DNA of 64,000 nucleotides from Roseiarcus sp963794155 (GTDB taxonomy: Bacteria > Pseudomonadota > Alphaproteobacteria > Rhizobiales > Beijerinckiaceae), in contig CAWCCX010000010.1 in NCBI GenBank assembly GCA_963794155.1, positions 124,001 to 188,000 on the forward strand. The letters run 5' to 3'. Both the position numbers and the translations under genes were made by a program. Within the stretch, counting starts at the first letter, position 1. Every line of letters begins with the position of its first letter. Below the pieces are notes generated by a model that had not been told where the DNA came from, did not search any database, and saw nothing but the letters and a program-made list of their open reading frames with translations. Of the stretch, positions 8,854 through 18,433 are shown piece by piece.

Positions 8854-11093
8854 CAGGACGATCCCATCCTCTCATTTTCGGGCTGCGCCCCATCGTGCTC
8901 GTGAAGGCGCAAGGGCAGCCGCATCAACACTTTTGCGCCGCGGCCGCCATCGGCGCGCGCCAGCCCGTCGAGCAGATCGACGCTGCCGCCATGGTCCTCG
9001 AATATCTTGACGACGATCGGCAGACCGAGGCCGGTTCCTTCGGCGCGCGTCGTCACATATGGCTCAACGAGGCGATGCCGGTCCTCGCGCGGAAATCCTT
9101 TGCCGTTGTCGCTGACCGCGATCTCGACAAAGTCCGCCCCGTCTGCGGTCAAGGCGGTCAGGACCACGCCTTTGTCCTGAGATCCCGTCAAAGCATCGAT
9201 GCCTTCCGCTGCGTTCTTCAGCACATTTGTGAGTGCCTGCGACACCAGCCGACGATCGAAATTGGCGAGCACGGGCTCGTCCGGCAGCCGCTCCTCGAAA
9301 GTGATGTCCGCGCGGCCGACCCGCATCAGAAATATCGCCTGGCGCACGCAGTCGGTAAGATCGTCATGCGCAGGGCGCGCCTTGGGCATGCGCGCGAAGG
9401 CGGAGAATTCGTCGACCATCCGTTTGATGTCGTCCACCTGCCTGATGATGGTGTCCGTGCATTGGTTGAATACCTCCCGGCCTTCGAGGATATGCCGGCC
9501 GTAACGCCGCTTCAGCCGCTCGGCTGAGAGCTGGATCGGGGTCAACGGATTCCTGATCTCGTGCGCGATGCGGCGCGCGACGTCGGCCCATGCGGCGGTC
9601 CGCTGAGCGGTCACCAAATCGCTGATGTCGTCGAGCGTGATGACGCTTGCGCGGTCGTCGCGCGCCGGATTTCCGGTGACGCGGACATTGAGAACGCGTT
9701 CGCGTCCCTCCCGCAGGACCGTCGCCTGCCCTTGATGAAGTCGCAACCGCAACGATCGCGCCTGTTCCCAGATCAATCCGATGCTGGGCTGGACGGCGCT
9801 CAGAGACCGTCCGATCAGAGTGAGACCGCCGCCGAGCAACCGCTCCGCAGCGGCGTTTGAGATGGTGATGACGCCGTCGTTGTCGACGCCGAGAACCCCG
9901 GCCGGCACGCCCGACAGCACCGCCTCGATGAACGCGCGCCGTTCGTCATTGAGCGCGTTCGCCTCGATCAGGCCGGTTTGCTGGCGCGAGAGCTCGGAAG
10001 TCATCTTGTTGAACGTGTCGCCGAGATGCCCGAGGTCGCCGTCGGAGCGGCGGGTCGACACTTGAACATGAAGATTGCCGGACGCGACCTGGTCGGCCGC
10101 GCGGATGAGGCGGCGGATCGGTCCGACCAGCCGATTGGCGAACGCGAGACCAAGCCAGATCGCGGAAAACAGCATCGTTAGGGCTAGCAGCACGAAAACG
10201 GTGGCGAAGCCGAGTTCCAGACTGTGGCGGTGAGCTTCAAATCGCCCAAACACGTTCGCAACTTCGGCAGCGTCATTGGCGACCTTTGCGGCCAATGGAT
10301 CGATGCCGCGCGCGGCGTAGAGAAATTCTCCGCCGACGCCTGGGATGGGCCGAATGCCCACGAATATGTTGCCGACGCCGAGCAGGCCGCACAGCGCCTC
10401 GCCGTTCGCCGCGTCCTGGAAGTCGGACGCCTCGGGCTTGGCGATCAGCTTCTCGTCGGAGCCATCGGCGATCTCGATCGGCGTTCCGTCGCCCTTCATT
10501 ATCGCCGTGGCGTTGAAGCCCAGGGTCTTGGAGCGCGAACTGAAATATTGCCTGAACTGGGTGGGATCCGATCGAAGCAGCATGGCGCTGCGCGCGATGT
10601 CGCTCGCGGTGAGCTCGACGTCGCGTAGTAGCGCCCGGCACTGGGACTCGCGATAGAGCTGGGTCGCCTGGTTCGATTCGTTGATGAAGGCCGCGACGTC
10701 GCTCATAAAGCGCGGGTTGATCGCCCATTCGACCGAAACCGTGGCCACGACCGCGGTGACGATCGCGGGAATTGCGGCGACAATGGAAAATAGAACTACA
10801 AATCGACTGTGCAATCTGGCGCCGGCCCGCGCCGCTCGCCGCGCCGCCCTCAGGCGCGCTAGCTCCATCGAGATGAGGATGATCAGGATAACGACGACCA
10901 AACCGTCGCCCAACAACAGCGTTGCGACGACGTTCGCCGTCGGAATGATCGGAGTAAAGCCAGCGAAGACAAGAAATGTCGCGAGCGCGAGCACGAAGGC
11001 GGCGCTGACAACGATCACTCCGAACCGGCCAGTCGGCCGGGCGTCGTCGAAGAGCGCCGCGCCGCGCGTGTCTTGGATCGTCGTCCCAGTCAA
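8853..11093 (-). CDS. ntrY: Sensor histidine kinase NtrY
   Basis: The product is 746 residues and membrane-anchored. Hydrophobic segments lie at about residues 25-110, a periplasmic region follows, and another membrane segment lies near residue 300. Then come HAMP, PAS, HisKA with the phospho-histidine motif IAHEIRNPLTPIQ, and a HATPase domain with DNGKGF and GTGLGLPIV. NtrY phosphorylates NtrX and takes part in nitrogen, redox and envelope control in alphaproteobacteria. It is separated from ntrC by 108 bp, enough for its own promoter, and overlaps ntrX by four bases. Confidence 0.95.
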   Translation of the reverse strand: MTGTTIQDTRGAALFDDARPTGRFGVIVVSAAFVLALATFLVFAGFTPIIPTANVVATLLLGDGLVVVILIILISMELARLRAARRAARAGARLHSRFVVLFSIVAAIPAIVTAVVATVSVEWAINPRFMSDVAAFINESNQATQLYRESQCRALLRDVELTASDIARSAMLLRSDPTQFRQYFSSRSKTLGFNATAIMKGDGTPIEIADGSDEKLIAKPEASDFQDAANGEALCGLLGVGNIFVGIRPIPGVGGEFLYAARGIDPLAAKVANDAAEVANVFGRFEAHRHSLELGFATVFVLLALTMLFSAIWLGLAFANRLVGPIRRLIRAADQVASGNLHVQVSTRRSDGDLGHLGDTFNKMTSELSRQQTGLIEANALNDERRAFIEAVLSGVPAGVLGVDNDGVITISNAAAERLLGGGLTLIGRSLSAVQPSIGLIWEQARSLRLRLHQGQATVLREGRERVLNVRVTGNPARDDRASVITLDDISDLVTAQRTAAWADVARRIAHEIRNPLTPIQLSAERLKRRYGRHILEGREVFNQCTDTIIRQVDDIKRMVDEFSAFARMPKARPAHDDLTDCVRQAIFLMRVGRADITFEERLPDEPVLANFDRRLVSQALTNVLKNAAEGIDALTGSQDKGVVLTALTADGADFVEIAVSDNGKGFPREDRHRLVEPYVTTRAEGTGLGLPIVVKIFEDHGGSVDLLDGLARADGGRGAKVLMRLPLRLHEHDGAQPENERMGSS

Positions 11094-11201
11094 AGCCTTG
11101 AACCGGATGCCGCGAAATTCGTCAAGCGATGGCGGACTGTTTAGCGCCTCCGTGGCAGAGCTGCAACGATGTTGCCTAACTGCGACGCTTTCGGTCTGGA
11201 A

Positions 11202-12689
11202 TTAACGAAAGCTGGCGACGCCGCGCAGATTGAGATCGCGGATCTTCTTGCGCAGGGTGTTGCGATTGAGCCCAAGTATTTCAGCCGCTTTAATCTGATT
11301 GCCGCGGGTCCAGGTGAGCGTGGCGGCGATCAGGGGCGCTTCGAGATCGTGGAGCACCCGGTGATAGAGCCCGACCTGAGGATTGGCGCCCCCAAACGAC
11401 CGAAAGAGATCGGCGACTGCGCGCTCCATGGCCGCGTCAAAACCGTCGCCGGCGATCTGCGCGGCCGCCGGCGCGACGCGTTTCCTTCCATCGTCGACGG
11501 CGGCCGGCGGCGGAAACAGCGGCGACGCCCCGACGCTGAGTTCGGCTTCGATCAAGGCCTCGCCGATCACATCCTGGGGATAGAGGGCGGCAAGACGACG
11601 AGTGAGATTTTCGAGCTCACGCACGTTCCCAGGCCAGAGATAGCGTCTCAATCGCTCCATCGCCGCGGACTCGACCGTCTTGACCGGAAGGCCCTCGGCC
11701 GAGCCGCGCTGGAAGAAGGCGCGCACGAGATCGGGGATGTCTTCCGGGCGTTCGCGCAACGGAGGGAGGCGGAGCGGCACAACGTTGAGGCGGAAGAATA
11801 AATCCTCGCGAAAGGCCCCCTGCTGGATGGCGAAGCGCAGATCCTTGTTGGTCGCGGCGACGATCCTGACATTGGTCTTGATCGGCGTCCGACCGCCGAC
11901 GGTCGTGTATTCGCCCTGCTGGAGCACGCGCAGGAGGCGCGTCTGGGCCTCCATCGGCATATCGCCGATTTCGTCGAGAAATAGGGTCCCGCCCTCGGCC
12001 TGCTCGAAGCGTCCCACCGAGCGGGCGGCGGCGCCGGTGAAGGCGCCCTTCTCATGTCCGAAGAGTTCGCTCTCGATCAGGTCGCGCGGGATGGCGGCCA
12101 TGTTGATGGCGACGAACGGGCCGCCCTTGCGTTTCCCATAGTCGTGCAGCGCTCTTGCGACCAGTTCCTTGCCAGTGCCGGACTCGCCGGAAATCATCAC
12201 CGTGAGGTCGGTCTGCATCAGCCGCGCCAAGACCCGGAAGATGTCCTGCATCGCCGGGGAGCGGCCCACGATCGGCATCACCTCGGCCGGGGCCGCTGCT
12301 TCCGCCGCCTCCCGCCGCCGCTTGGGCTCGGCGAGCGCGCGTCCTACAATCGCGACCAATTCGCGCAGGTCGAAGGGTTTGGGCAGGTATTCGTAAGCCC
12401 CGCGCTCCGAAGCCTTGATCGCGGTGATGAACGTATTCTGCGCGCTCATCACGATGATCGGCAAGTCGGGCCGCATCCGCTTGATCCGCGGCAAGAGATC
12501 GAACGCGTTGTCGTCGGGCATCACGACGTCGGTGATCACGAGATCGCCTTCGCCCGCCGCCACCCACCGCCAAAGCCCGGCGACCGTTCCGGTCGCACGA
12601 ACCTCATAGCCCGCGCGGGTCAGCGCCTGATTGAGGACGGTGCGAATCCCCGCGTCGTCGTCGGCGACAAGAATATGCCCTGACGGCAT
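11202..12689 (-). CDS. ntrC: Nitrogen regulation response regulator NtrC
   Basis: The product is 495 residues. The receiver domain has its phospho-acceptor aspartate at residue 54 (LVITDVVMPD). The AAA+ domain has the Walker A motif GESGTGKE, the sigma-54 contact loop GAFTGA (after ELFGHEK) and Walker B GGTLFLDEIGD. The Fis-type helix-turn-helix (AAEILGLNRNTLRKKI) is C-terminal. It activates sigma-54 promoters of nitrogen-scavenging genes when phosphorylated by NtrB. It sits 34 bp downstream of ntrB in the same operon. Confidence 0.97.
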   Translation of the reverse strand: MPSGHILVADDDAGIRTVLNQALTRAGYEVRATGTVAGLWRWVAAGEGDLVITDVVMPDDNAFDLLPRIKRMRPDLPIIVMSAQNTFITAIKASERGAYEYLPKPFDLRELVAIVGRALAEPKRRREAAEAAAPAEVMPIVGRSPAMQDIFRVLARLMQTDLTVMISGESGTGKELVARALHDYGKRKGGPFVAINMAAIPRDLIESELFGHEKGAFTGAAARSVGRFEQAEGGTLFLDEIGDMPMEAQTRLLRVLQQGEYTTVGGRTPIKTNVRIVAATNKDLRFAIQQGAFREDLFFRLNVVPLRLPPLRERPEDIPDLVRAFFQRGSAEGLPVKTVESAAMERLRRYLWPGNVRELENLTRRLAALYPQDVIGEALIEAELSVGASPLFPPPAAVDDGRKRVAPAAAQIAGDGFDAAMERAVADLFRSFGGANPQVGLYHRVLHDLEAPLIAATLTWTRGNQIKAAEILGLNRNTLRKKIRDLNLRGVASFR

Positions 12690-12723
12690 TTCCGTTAGCT
12701 CCTTCGCCCCGACGCCCTGCTCC

Positions 12724-13833
12724 TCATCGCGCCGCGGCGCGCGCCGACTCGAGCGGCATCAGCACGCGAAACATCGTTCGGCGCGGATGCGACTCGCATT
12801 CGATGATCCCGCCGTGGTCGCCGACCAGCTTTGCGACCAGTGCAAGACCCAGACCAGAGCCCTGCGCCTTGGTTGTCACAAACGGGTCGAACAGATTGCC
12901 GAGGATCTCGGGCGCGATGCCCGGGCCGTTGTCCCGAACGCAGATCTCGAGCGGCAGGGCGACCGGCTCGTCGCTCGGCGCGGTGCGAAGACGGACCCCC
13001 GGACGGTACGCGGTCGTCAAGATTATCTCGCCATCAATGCTATCTATTCCAATGGCTTCCGCCGCGTTCTTAACCAAATTGAGGAACACCTGGATCAATT
13101 GGTCCCGGGATCCCTGCACATGCGGCAGGGAGGGATCGTATGTCTCGACAAAGCGAATGTGGCGGGCAAACCCAGCCTGGGCCAAACGCTTTACGTGATC
13201 CAGCACCGCGTGAATATTGAGGCTTTCCCATTGCGACGGCATCGAATCGGCGAACGACTGCATGCGATCGACGAGTTTGACGATCCGGTCGGTTTCCTCG
13301 CAGATTAGCCGCGTCAGGGCGCGATCATCGTCGCTGACGTTCGCCTCCAGCAATTGGGCGGCGCCGCGAATGCCGGATAGGGGGTTTTTGATCTCGTGCG
13401 CGAGCATGAGCCCAAGGGCGCTGATTGAGCGTGCGGCGCTGCGATGGGTGAGCTGTCTGTCTATTTTTTCGGCAATGGCCCGTTCTTGCAGCATAATCGC
13501 CACTTGATCGTCGGTCTGCGGCAGCGGCGCGATGAAAACGTCCACTGCATTTCGATTGCCGGTCCGGGGCGTGGAAATATCAATCTTGTAGCCGTTGACG
13601 GTCGCTCGGTTGCTCAGAGCCTCGGCGAGAAGGGCCAAAACCGGAGAATCTGAAGGAATGAGGTCGATCAGCCGCGACCGCACCAGCACGCCCCGCCCCA
13701 TGTCGAAGAACGTCTCTGCCGCCACGTTGACGTCGATCACCAGACCTTGCGCGTCGACCGTGAGCAATGGCTGGGCGAGCGCGTTCAGCACTTTGGCGGC
13801 ATCCGGGCGCCGCTGGGCCGGGTGCGCAGTCAT
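12724..13833 (-). CDS. ntrB: Nitrogen regulation sensor kinase NtrB
   Basis: The product is 369 residues. It has an N-terminal PAS domain (NALAQPLLTVDAQGLVIDVN), HisKA with LAHEIKNPLSGIRGAAQLL, and a HATPase domain with NLVKNAAEA, DNGPGI and GSGLGLALV. There are no membrane segments, so it is cytosolic, as expected for the partner of PII and NtrC. The ATG at 13833 was chosen because it overlaps the dusB stop by ATGA and starts the PAS region; the frame stays open further upstream but that part is dusB read out of frame. It forms a coupled dusB-ntrB-ntrC unit. Confidence 0.96.
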   Translation of the reverse strand: MTAHPAQRRPDAAKVLNALAQPLLTVDAQGLVIDVNVAAETFFDMGRGVLVRSRLIDLIPSDSPVLALLAEALSNRATVNGYKIDISTPRTGNRNAVDVFIAPLPQTDDQVAIMLQERAIAEKIDRQLTHRSAARSISALGLMLAHEIKNPLSGIRGAAQLLEANVSDDDRALTRLICEETDRIVKLVDRMQSFADSMPSQWESLNIHAVLDHVKRLAQAGFARHIRFVETYDPSLPHVQGSRDQLIQVFLNLVKNAAEAIGIDSIDGEIILTTAYRPGVRLRTAPSDEPVALPLEICVRDNGPGIAPEILGNLFDPFVTTKAQGSGLGLALVAKLVGDHGGIIECESHPRRTMFRVLMPLESARAAAR

Positions 13834-14849
13834 GCCGCCCGCCTCGCGCGGCCGTCCTCGACGTCGAAGGCGCGCGCGAGTAGCGCCCGCGCCCTGGCCG
13901 GGTCCTCGCTGGTCACGAGTTCGCGCCGAATCCCCTCGCCACCGCCCGCTTGGTCGGCATAAGCGGCCAAATGTTTTCTGGCGTGGCGAAGGCCTGAGCG
14001 AGGCCCAAGCTTGCCGAGGAGCCAATCGAGGTGTTCGAGCGCGGCCTCGCGGCGCTCCTCGCCTCCCGGCGCGAGAACCGGGCCGCCGCCGTCGAGCGCG
14101 CGCGATATGGCGCCCACCAGCCACGGCGCGCCGACCGCGGCGCGCCCGATCATCACCCCCGCCGCACCGGAAAGCGCCAGCATCGCGCGCGCATCCTCTA
14201 AGGTCGCGCAATCGCCGTTGACGATAACCGGGATCCGGACCGCCCCAACCACCGCGCGGACGGCGCCCCAGTCAGCGCGGCCGTCGTAGAACTGCGCCCG
14301 CGTCCGCCCGTGCACGGTCGCCATCCGCGCGCCCGCCTGTTCGGCCCGGCGCGCGAGATCGGGCGCGTTCAGCGACGCCTCGTCCCAACCAAGCCGCATC
14401 TTGACGGTCACCGGAACCGGCGCCGCCTCGACCACCGCGGCGATGAGACGCTCGGCGCGATCAAGATCGCGCATCAGCGCCGCCCCCGCCAGAACGCCCG
14501 ATACCCGCCGCGACGGACAACCCATGTTGATGTCGATAAGCGCCGCGCCCGCGTCCACAACTCTTCGCGCGGTCTCGGTCAAAGCCCGCGCTTCGCGGCC
14601 GACGAGCTGAACCGCATGGGGAGCCAATCCCTCGCCCTCGGCGCGCATCGACGCCTCAGCGTCGCCCTCGAGATAGGTCTCGGCCGCGACCATTTCCGAG
14701 AACACAAGCCCCGCCCCGAAACGGCGGGCAATCCGCCGCATCGCCAGATCGCTGACCCCGGACATCGGCGCGAGCAACGCCCGTCCCCCGAGCCGGATGG
14801 GTCCGATGGCGATAATGGGGGTGGTGCCTAGAGAATGAGCACACTTCAT
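13830..14849 (-). CDS. dusB: tRNA-dihydrouridine synthase DusB
   Basis: The product is 339 residues with a TIM barrel that binds FMN and reduces specific uridines in tRNA. Visible motifs are APMSGVSD near residue 28, the catalytic cysteine at 111 in NMGCPSRRVSG, KMRLGWDE, and the flavin phosphate segment GVMIGRAAVGAPW. In alphaproteobacteria this gene (once called nifR3) heads the ntr operon, as it does here: its stop overlaps the ntrB start. The upstream gap of 65 bp to the YdcF-like gene may carry the promoter. Confidence 0.95.
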   Translation of the reverse strand: MKCAHSLGTTPIIAIGPIRLGGRALLAPMSGVSDLAMRRIARRFGAGLVFSEMVAAETYLEGDAEASMRAEGEGLAPHAVQLVGREARALTETARRVVDAGAALIDINMGCPSRRVSGVLAGAALMRDLDRAERLIAAVVEAAPVPVTVKMRLGWDEASLNAPDLARRAEQAGARMATVHGRTRAQFYDGRADWGAVRAVVGAVRIPVIVNGDCATLEDARAMLALSGAAGVMIGRAAVGAPWLVGAISRALDGGGPVLAPGGEERREAALEHLDWLLGKLGPRSGLRHARKHLAAYADQAGGGEGIRRELVTSEDPARARALLARAFDVEDGRARRAA

Positions 14850-14914
14850 TCTGCCTACAGTCTAGTCAGTTGAATGGTGAACGCAAGCCAACAAGGTCGG
14901 ACGCGATCGGCGCG

Positions 14915-15724
14915 TCACGCGGCGTCCCCGGGTCCGGGAAACAGGCGATCGATCCGCCCGCTCGCCCAATACGCGGCGAGGCCGATCCATTCATGGACCG
15001 CGAGCGTGAAGACCCGCAGGTTTCCCACCGGCTCGAGGGTCGGATAGAGGTCATACAATCCCCGCCCAATGGTGTAAAAAGAAACAGGATAGGCGATCGG
15101 GTGAAATCCGGCCTTTTCGAACACGCCCATCGCGCGCGGCATGTGGAAGGCGGAGGTGACGACAATCCAGCGCTGCGACGGTTTGGGGTGAACAATCGCT
15201 GCGGTGAAGCGGGCGTTCTCCTCGGTGTTGCGCGCCTTGTCTTCGATCGTCACCCGGTCCGGCGCGACGCCCATCTGAACCATGAGGTCCCGGGCTCGGG
15301 CCGCTTCGCTCGAGCTCCCGCCGAGCACCGAGTTGGTTCCGCTGGTGTAGACCACGCGCGCTTCCGGAAACCGCTTGGCCAGAATGACCGCCTCGGTGAT
15401 CCGCTCGCCGCCCTCGTCGAATATTGTCTGGCCGCGGGCGGCGCTGATGGGGTCGTTGATGGCGCCGCCGAGCACGATGATCCCGTAAGGCGGCGTCAAA
15501 TCGGCCGGCGGTTGGGGAAACCGGTCCTCGAGCGGGGCCATCAGCAGCGCGCGCAAGGGTAGCGTCGCGACCGCGAGCAGAGCGAGGATCGCCGCCAGCG
15601 CCAGCCCACGCCCGAACCGGGCGCGTCTCCCATAGCATAGCAAAACGCCGACGAGCGCGCCGAACAGCAAGACGTTGACCGGCGAAGCAAGCATCCAGAA
15701 TATTTTCGAGGCGATGAAAAACAC
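14915..15724 (-). CDS. YdcF/SanA-like DUF218 membrane protein
   Basis: The product is about 269 residues. Two hydrophobic segments lie within the first 60 residues (FFIASKIFWMLASPVNVLLF and ALAAILALLAVATLPL). A DUF218 domain follows with IIVLGGAIND, VVYTSGTNS, the acidic EDKARNTEENARF motif and VTSAFHMPRAMGVFEKAG. The family (ElyC, SanA, YdcF) is linked to envelope maintenance and lipid-carrier or peptidoglycan metabolism; the chemistry is not established. The start is set at a GTG (15724) that directly begins the first membrane segment; the frame stays open far upstream, but into the antisense of cysK. It is divergent from cysK. Confidence 0.82.
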   Translation of the reverse strand: MFFIASKIFWMLASPVNVLLFGALVGVLLCYGRRARFGRGLALAAILALLAVATLPLRALLMAPLEDRFPQPPADLTPPYGIIVLGGAINDPISAARGQTIFDEGGERITEAVILAKRFPEARVVYTSGTNSVLGGSSSEAARARDLMVQMGVAPDRVTIEDKARNTEENARFTAAIVHPKPSQRWIVVTSAFHMPRAMGVFEKAGFHPIAYPVSFYTIGRGLYDLYPTLEPVGNLRVFTLAVHEWIGLAAYWASGRIDRLFPGPGDAA

Positions 15725-15823
15725 CGGCGGCGCATCCCCTGACTTCCGCCCTTGTGGCAAGGGCGATGGCTTGTCGCAAGTCGCGTCGTCGCCTAACTTG
15801 AGTCTCGAGTGAAGAGGAGCGTT

Positions 15824-16855
15824 ATGAAGTTCCGCCGCGATGTCGTCGCCGCGATCGGCCATACGCCGCTGATCAAGCTTCGCGCCGCCTCCGAGGCGAC
15901 CGGATGCACGATTCTCGGCAAGGCGGAATTCATGAATCCTGGCGGATCGGTCAAGGACCGCGCGGCAATGGCGATCATCGACGACGCGATCGCGCGCGGG
16001 ACGTTGCGGCCCGGCGGTGTCGTCGTTGAGGGCACCGCCGGCAACACTGGGATCGGCATCGCGATGGTGGCGAGCGCGCTCGGCTATCGGGCCGTGATCG
16101 TCATCCCCGACACCCAGGCGCAGGAAAAGAAGGACATGCTGCGCCTTGCGGGCGCGGAGCTGATCGAGGTTCCGGCGGTCCCCTATTCCAATCCAAACAA
16201 TTACGTCCGCTATTCGGGGCGTCTCGCCGAGGCGCTGGCCAAAAGCGAACCGAACGGCGCGGTCTGGGCGAACCAGTTCGACAACGTCGCCAACCGGCGC
16301 GGCCACTACGAGACGACCGGGCCAGAGATCTACGACGACCTCGGCGGCAAGCTCGATGGGTTCGTGAGCGCGGTCGGCACCGGGGGAACGCTGGCCGGCG
16401 TCGGCATGGCGCTCAAGGAGCGCGACCCGAACATCAAGATCGCGCTCGCCGATCCGCCCGGCGCGGCGCTCTATTCCTACTACACGACCGGCGAACTCAA
16501 GATGGCGGGCTCCTCGATCACTGAGGGCATCGGGCAGAGCCGGGTCACCGCCAACCTTGAAGGCGCGCCGGTCGACTTCGCCTATGAGGTTCCCGACGTC
16601 GAGTCCGTGCCGATCGTCTTCGACCTTGTGGTGCGCGAAGGTCTGCTGCTCGGCGGTTCGTCAGGCGTCAACATCGCCGGCGCGCTCCGCCTCGCCCGCG
16701 AGCTCGGCCCCGGCCACACGATCGTGACGCTCTTATGCGATTCCGGCGCTCGCTATGCGTCGAAGCTGTTCAATCCCGCGTTTCTGCGCTCGAAGGACCT
16801 GCCGGTTCCAGACTGGCTGGAGGCGAAGGGAAAGACGCTTGAAGTGTTCGCCTAA
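15824..16855 (+). CDS. cysK: Cysteine synthase (O-acetylserine sulfhydrylase)
   Basis: The product is 343 residues and is a fold-type II PLP enzyme that makes cysteine from O-acetylserine and sulfide. The PLP lysine is K44 in NPGGSVKDRAA. EGTAGNTGIG is the substrate-binding loop, SAVGTGGTL the phosphate-binding loop, and GGSSGVN lies near the C-terminus. The ATG at 15824 is preferred over the upstream GTG at 15809 because AGAGGAGC sits at the right distance. Its TAA is followed directly by the ATG of alaX, and sseA follows, so the three form an operon. Confidence 0.93.
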   Translation: MKFRRDVVAAIGHTPLIKLRAASEATGCTILGKAEFMNPGGSVKDRAAMAIIDDAIARGTLRPGGVVVEGTAGNTGIGIAMVASALGYRAVIVIPDTQAQEKKDMLRLAGAELIEVPAVPYSNPNNYVRYSGRLAEALAKSEPNGAVWANQFDNVANRRGHYETTGPEIYDDLGGKLDGFVSAVGTGGTLAGVGMALKERDPNIKIALADPPGAALYSYYTTGELKMAGSSITEGIGQSRVTANLEGAPVDFAYEVPDVESVPIVFDLVVREGLLLGGSSGVNIAGALRLARELGPGHTIVTLLCDSGARYASKLFNPAFLRSKDLPVPDWLEAKGKTLEVFA

Positions 16856-17569
16856 ATGACGCAGGCGATCTTTCGCGATGACGCTTATCGAACCGAGGCG
16901 GAAGCGACGGTGACGTTTTCCGAGGCGCGGGGCGTCGCGCTCGATCGCACGGTCTTCTATCCGCAAGGCGGCGGGCAGAGCGGCGATCGCGGGACGCTCA
17001 TCATCGAGGACGGCGCAGCGATCCCGATCGTGAACACGGTCTACGACGCCGATCGCACGACAATTCTGCACGTGCCGGCGGAGGGCGCCGCCCTGCCCGC
17101 GCCCGGCGCCCGGGTGATCGCCCGCATCGACTGGGACCTGCGCTACAAGCGCATGCGCGCCCATACCGCGCTGCATCTGCTCTCGGTCGTCTTGCCCTAT
17201 CCGGTGACCGGCGGATCGGTCGGCGACGCCGAAGGACGGCTCGATTTCGATTCGGGCGAGGCCGTCCTCGACCGGGCGGAGGTCGAGCGCCGGATCAACG
17301 AACTGATCGCCCTCGACGCGGCGGTGAGCCAGCGCTGGATCGCCGACGCGGAGCTCGAGGCCAACCCAGGCCTGATCAAGACCATGGCGGTCAAGCCGCC
17401 GATGGGAACCGGGCGTGTCCGCCTGATCGCGATCGAAGGCCTCGATCTCCAGCCGTGCGGGGGAACCCATGTCGCGCGCACCGGCGAGATCGGCCGCGCC
17501 TCGGTGACCGGAATCGAAAAGAAGGGCAAGATCAACCGTCGCGTGCGCATCGCGCTCGCCGCCGCCTGA
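16856..17569 (+). CDS. alaX: Alanyl-tRNA editing protein AlaX
   Basis: The product is 237 residues, corresponding to the free-standing editing domain of alanyl-tRNA synthetase. It hydrolyses Ser- or Gly-mischarged tRNA-Ala. Zinc ligands are visible as HTALH near residue 105 and CGGTHV near residue 200, and the N-terminal YPQGGGQSGDRG is the usual editing-domain lead-in. It begins on the base after the cysK stop and ends 15 bp before sseA, suggesting tight co-expression. The placement between cysteine synthase and a sulfurtransferase recurs in alphaproteobacteria; why is unclear. Confidence 0.93.
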   Translation: MTQAIFRDDAYRTEAEATVTFSEARGVALDRTVFYPQGGGQSGDRGTLIIEDGAAIPIVNTVYDADRTTILHVPAEGAALPAPGARVIARIDWDLRYKRMRAHTALHLLSVVLPYPVTGGSVGDAEGRLDFDSGEAVLDRAEVERRINELIALDAAVSQRWIADAELEANPGLIKTMAVKPPMGTGRVRLIAIEGLDLQPCGGTHVARTGEIGRASVTGIEKKGKINRRVRIALAAA

Positions 17570-17584
17570 CCTGGATTGAAGCCC

Positions 17585-18433
17585 ATGTCTTCGCGCAACT
17601 TCCGCACCACAGCCGAGCTTGCGGCCGAGCTCGGCGACCCTGATCTCGGGGTGATCGACGCGTCCTGGCACCTGCCGGCGGACGGACGGATCGGGGCGTC
17701 GGAGTTTCGGCAGGGGCATATTCCCGGCGCGGTGTTCTTCGACATCGATACGATCGCTGATCTCGATCAGGGCCTGCCGCACATGCTGCCAAAGCCTGAG
17801 GCGCTGGCCGCAGCGATGAGCGCGCTCGGCCTCGGCGACGGCATGCGCTTCGTGACCTATGACACGCTCGGACTGTTCGCCGCGGCGCGCGTCTGGTGGA
17901 CGCTGCGCGCCTATGGGGCGGAGGAGGTCCGCATCCTCGAGGGCGGCCTGCCGAAATGGATCAAGGAAGGCCGCCCGCTCGAAACCGGCGCGGCGCGGCC
18001 AAGGCCGCCCCGCGCCTTCACCCCGCGGCTCGACGAAGGCTTCATCGCTTCGCTCGCCGAGGTGCGCGAGGCGCTCGCCAGCGGCACGGCGCAGGTGGTC
18101 GACGCCCGCCCCTCCGACCGCTTCAGCGGCGAGGCGCTGGAGCCGCGGCCGGGCTTGAGAAGCGGCCACATGCCCGGCAGCCTCAATCTGCCGTTCGTCG
18201 ACATCGTCGAGCACGGCCGGCTCAAGCCGCCCGAGGCGCTGAAGGCCGTCTTCGCCGAGCACCAGGTCGACCTTGAGAAGCCGATCATCACCACCTGCGG
18301 CTCGGGGGTCTCGGCCGCGATCCTGGCGCTCGCGGTCGAGGAAGCGGGCGGCAAGGTCGAGGGCCTCTATGACGGCTCGTGGTCGGAATGGGGCTCGCGC
18401 GACGACTGCCCGGTCGCGACCGGGCCAGCCTGA
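17585..18433 (+). CDS. sseA: 3-mercaptopyruvate sulfurtransferase (tandem rhodanese)
   Basis: The product is 282 residues with two rhodanese domains. The N-terminal domain is inactive (RFVTYDTLGLFAAARVWW where the cysteine loop would be). The C-terminal domain has the active loop with Cys238 in CGSGVSA, the loop type of mercaptopyruvate sulfurtransferases rather than thiosulfate sulfurtransferases. It transfers sulfur from 3-mercaptopyruvate to thiols or cyanide. The ATG at 17585 is used; an in-frame TTG nine bases upstream is less likely. It is the last gene of the cysK-alaX-sseA run. Confidence 0.92.
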   Translation: MSSRNFRTTAELAAELGDPDLGVIDASWHLPADGRIGASEFRQGHIPGAVFFDIDTIADLDQGLPHMLPKPEALAAAMSALGLGDGMRFVTYDTLGLFAAARVWWTLRAYGAEEVRILEGGLPKWIKEGRPLETGAARPRPPRAFTPRLDEGFIASLAEVREALASGTAQVVDARPSDRFSGEALEPRPGLRSGHMPGSLNLPFVDIVEHGRLKPPEALKAVFAEHQVDLEKPIITTCGSGVSAAILALAVEEAGGKVEGLYDGSWSEWGSRDDCPVATGPA

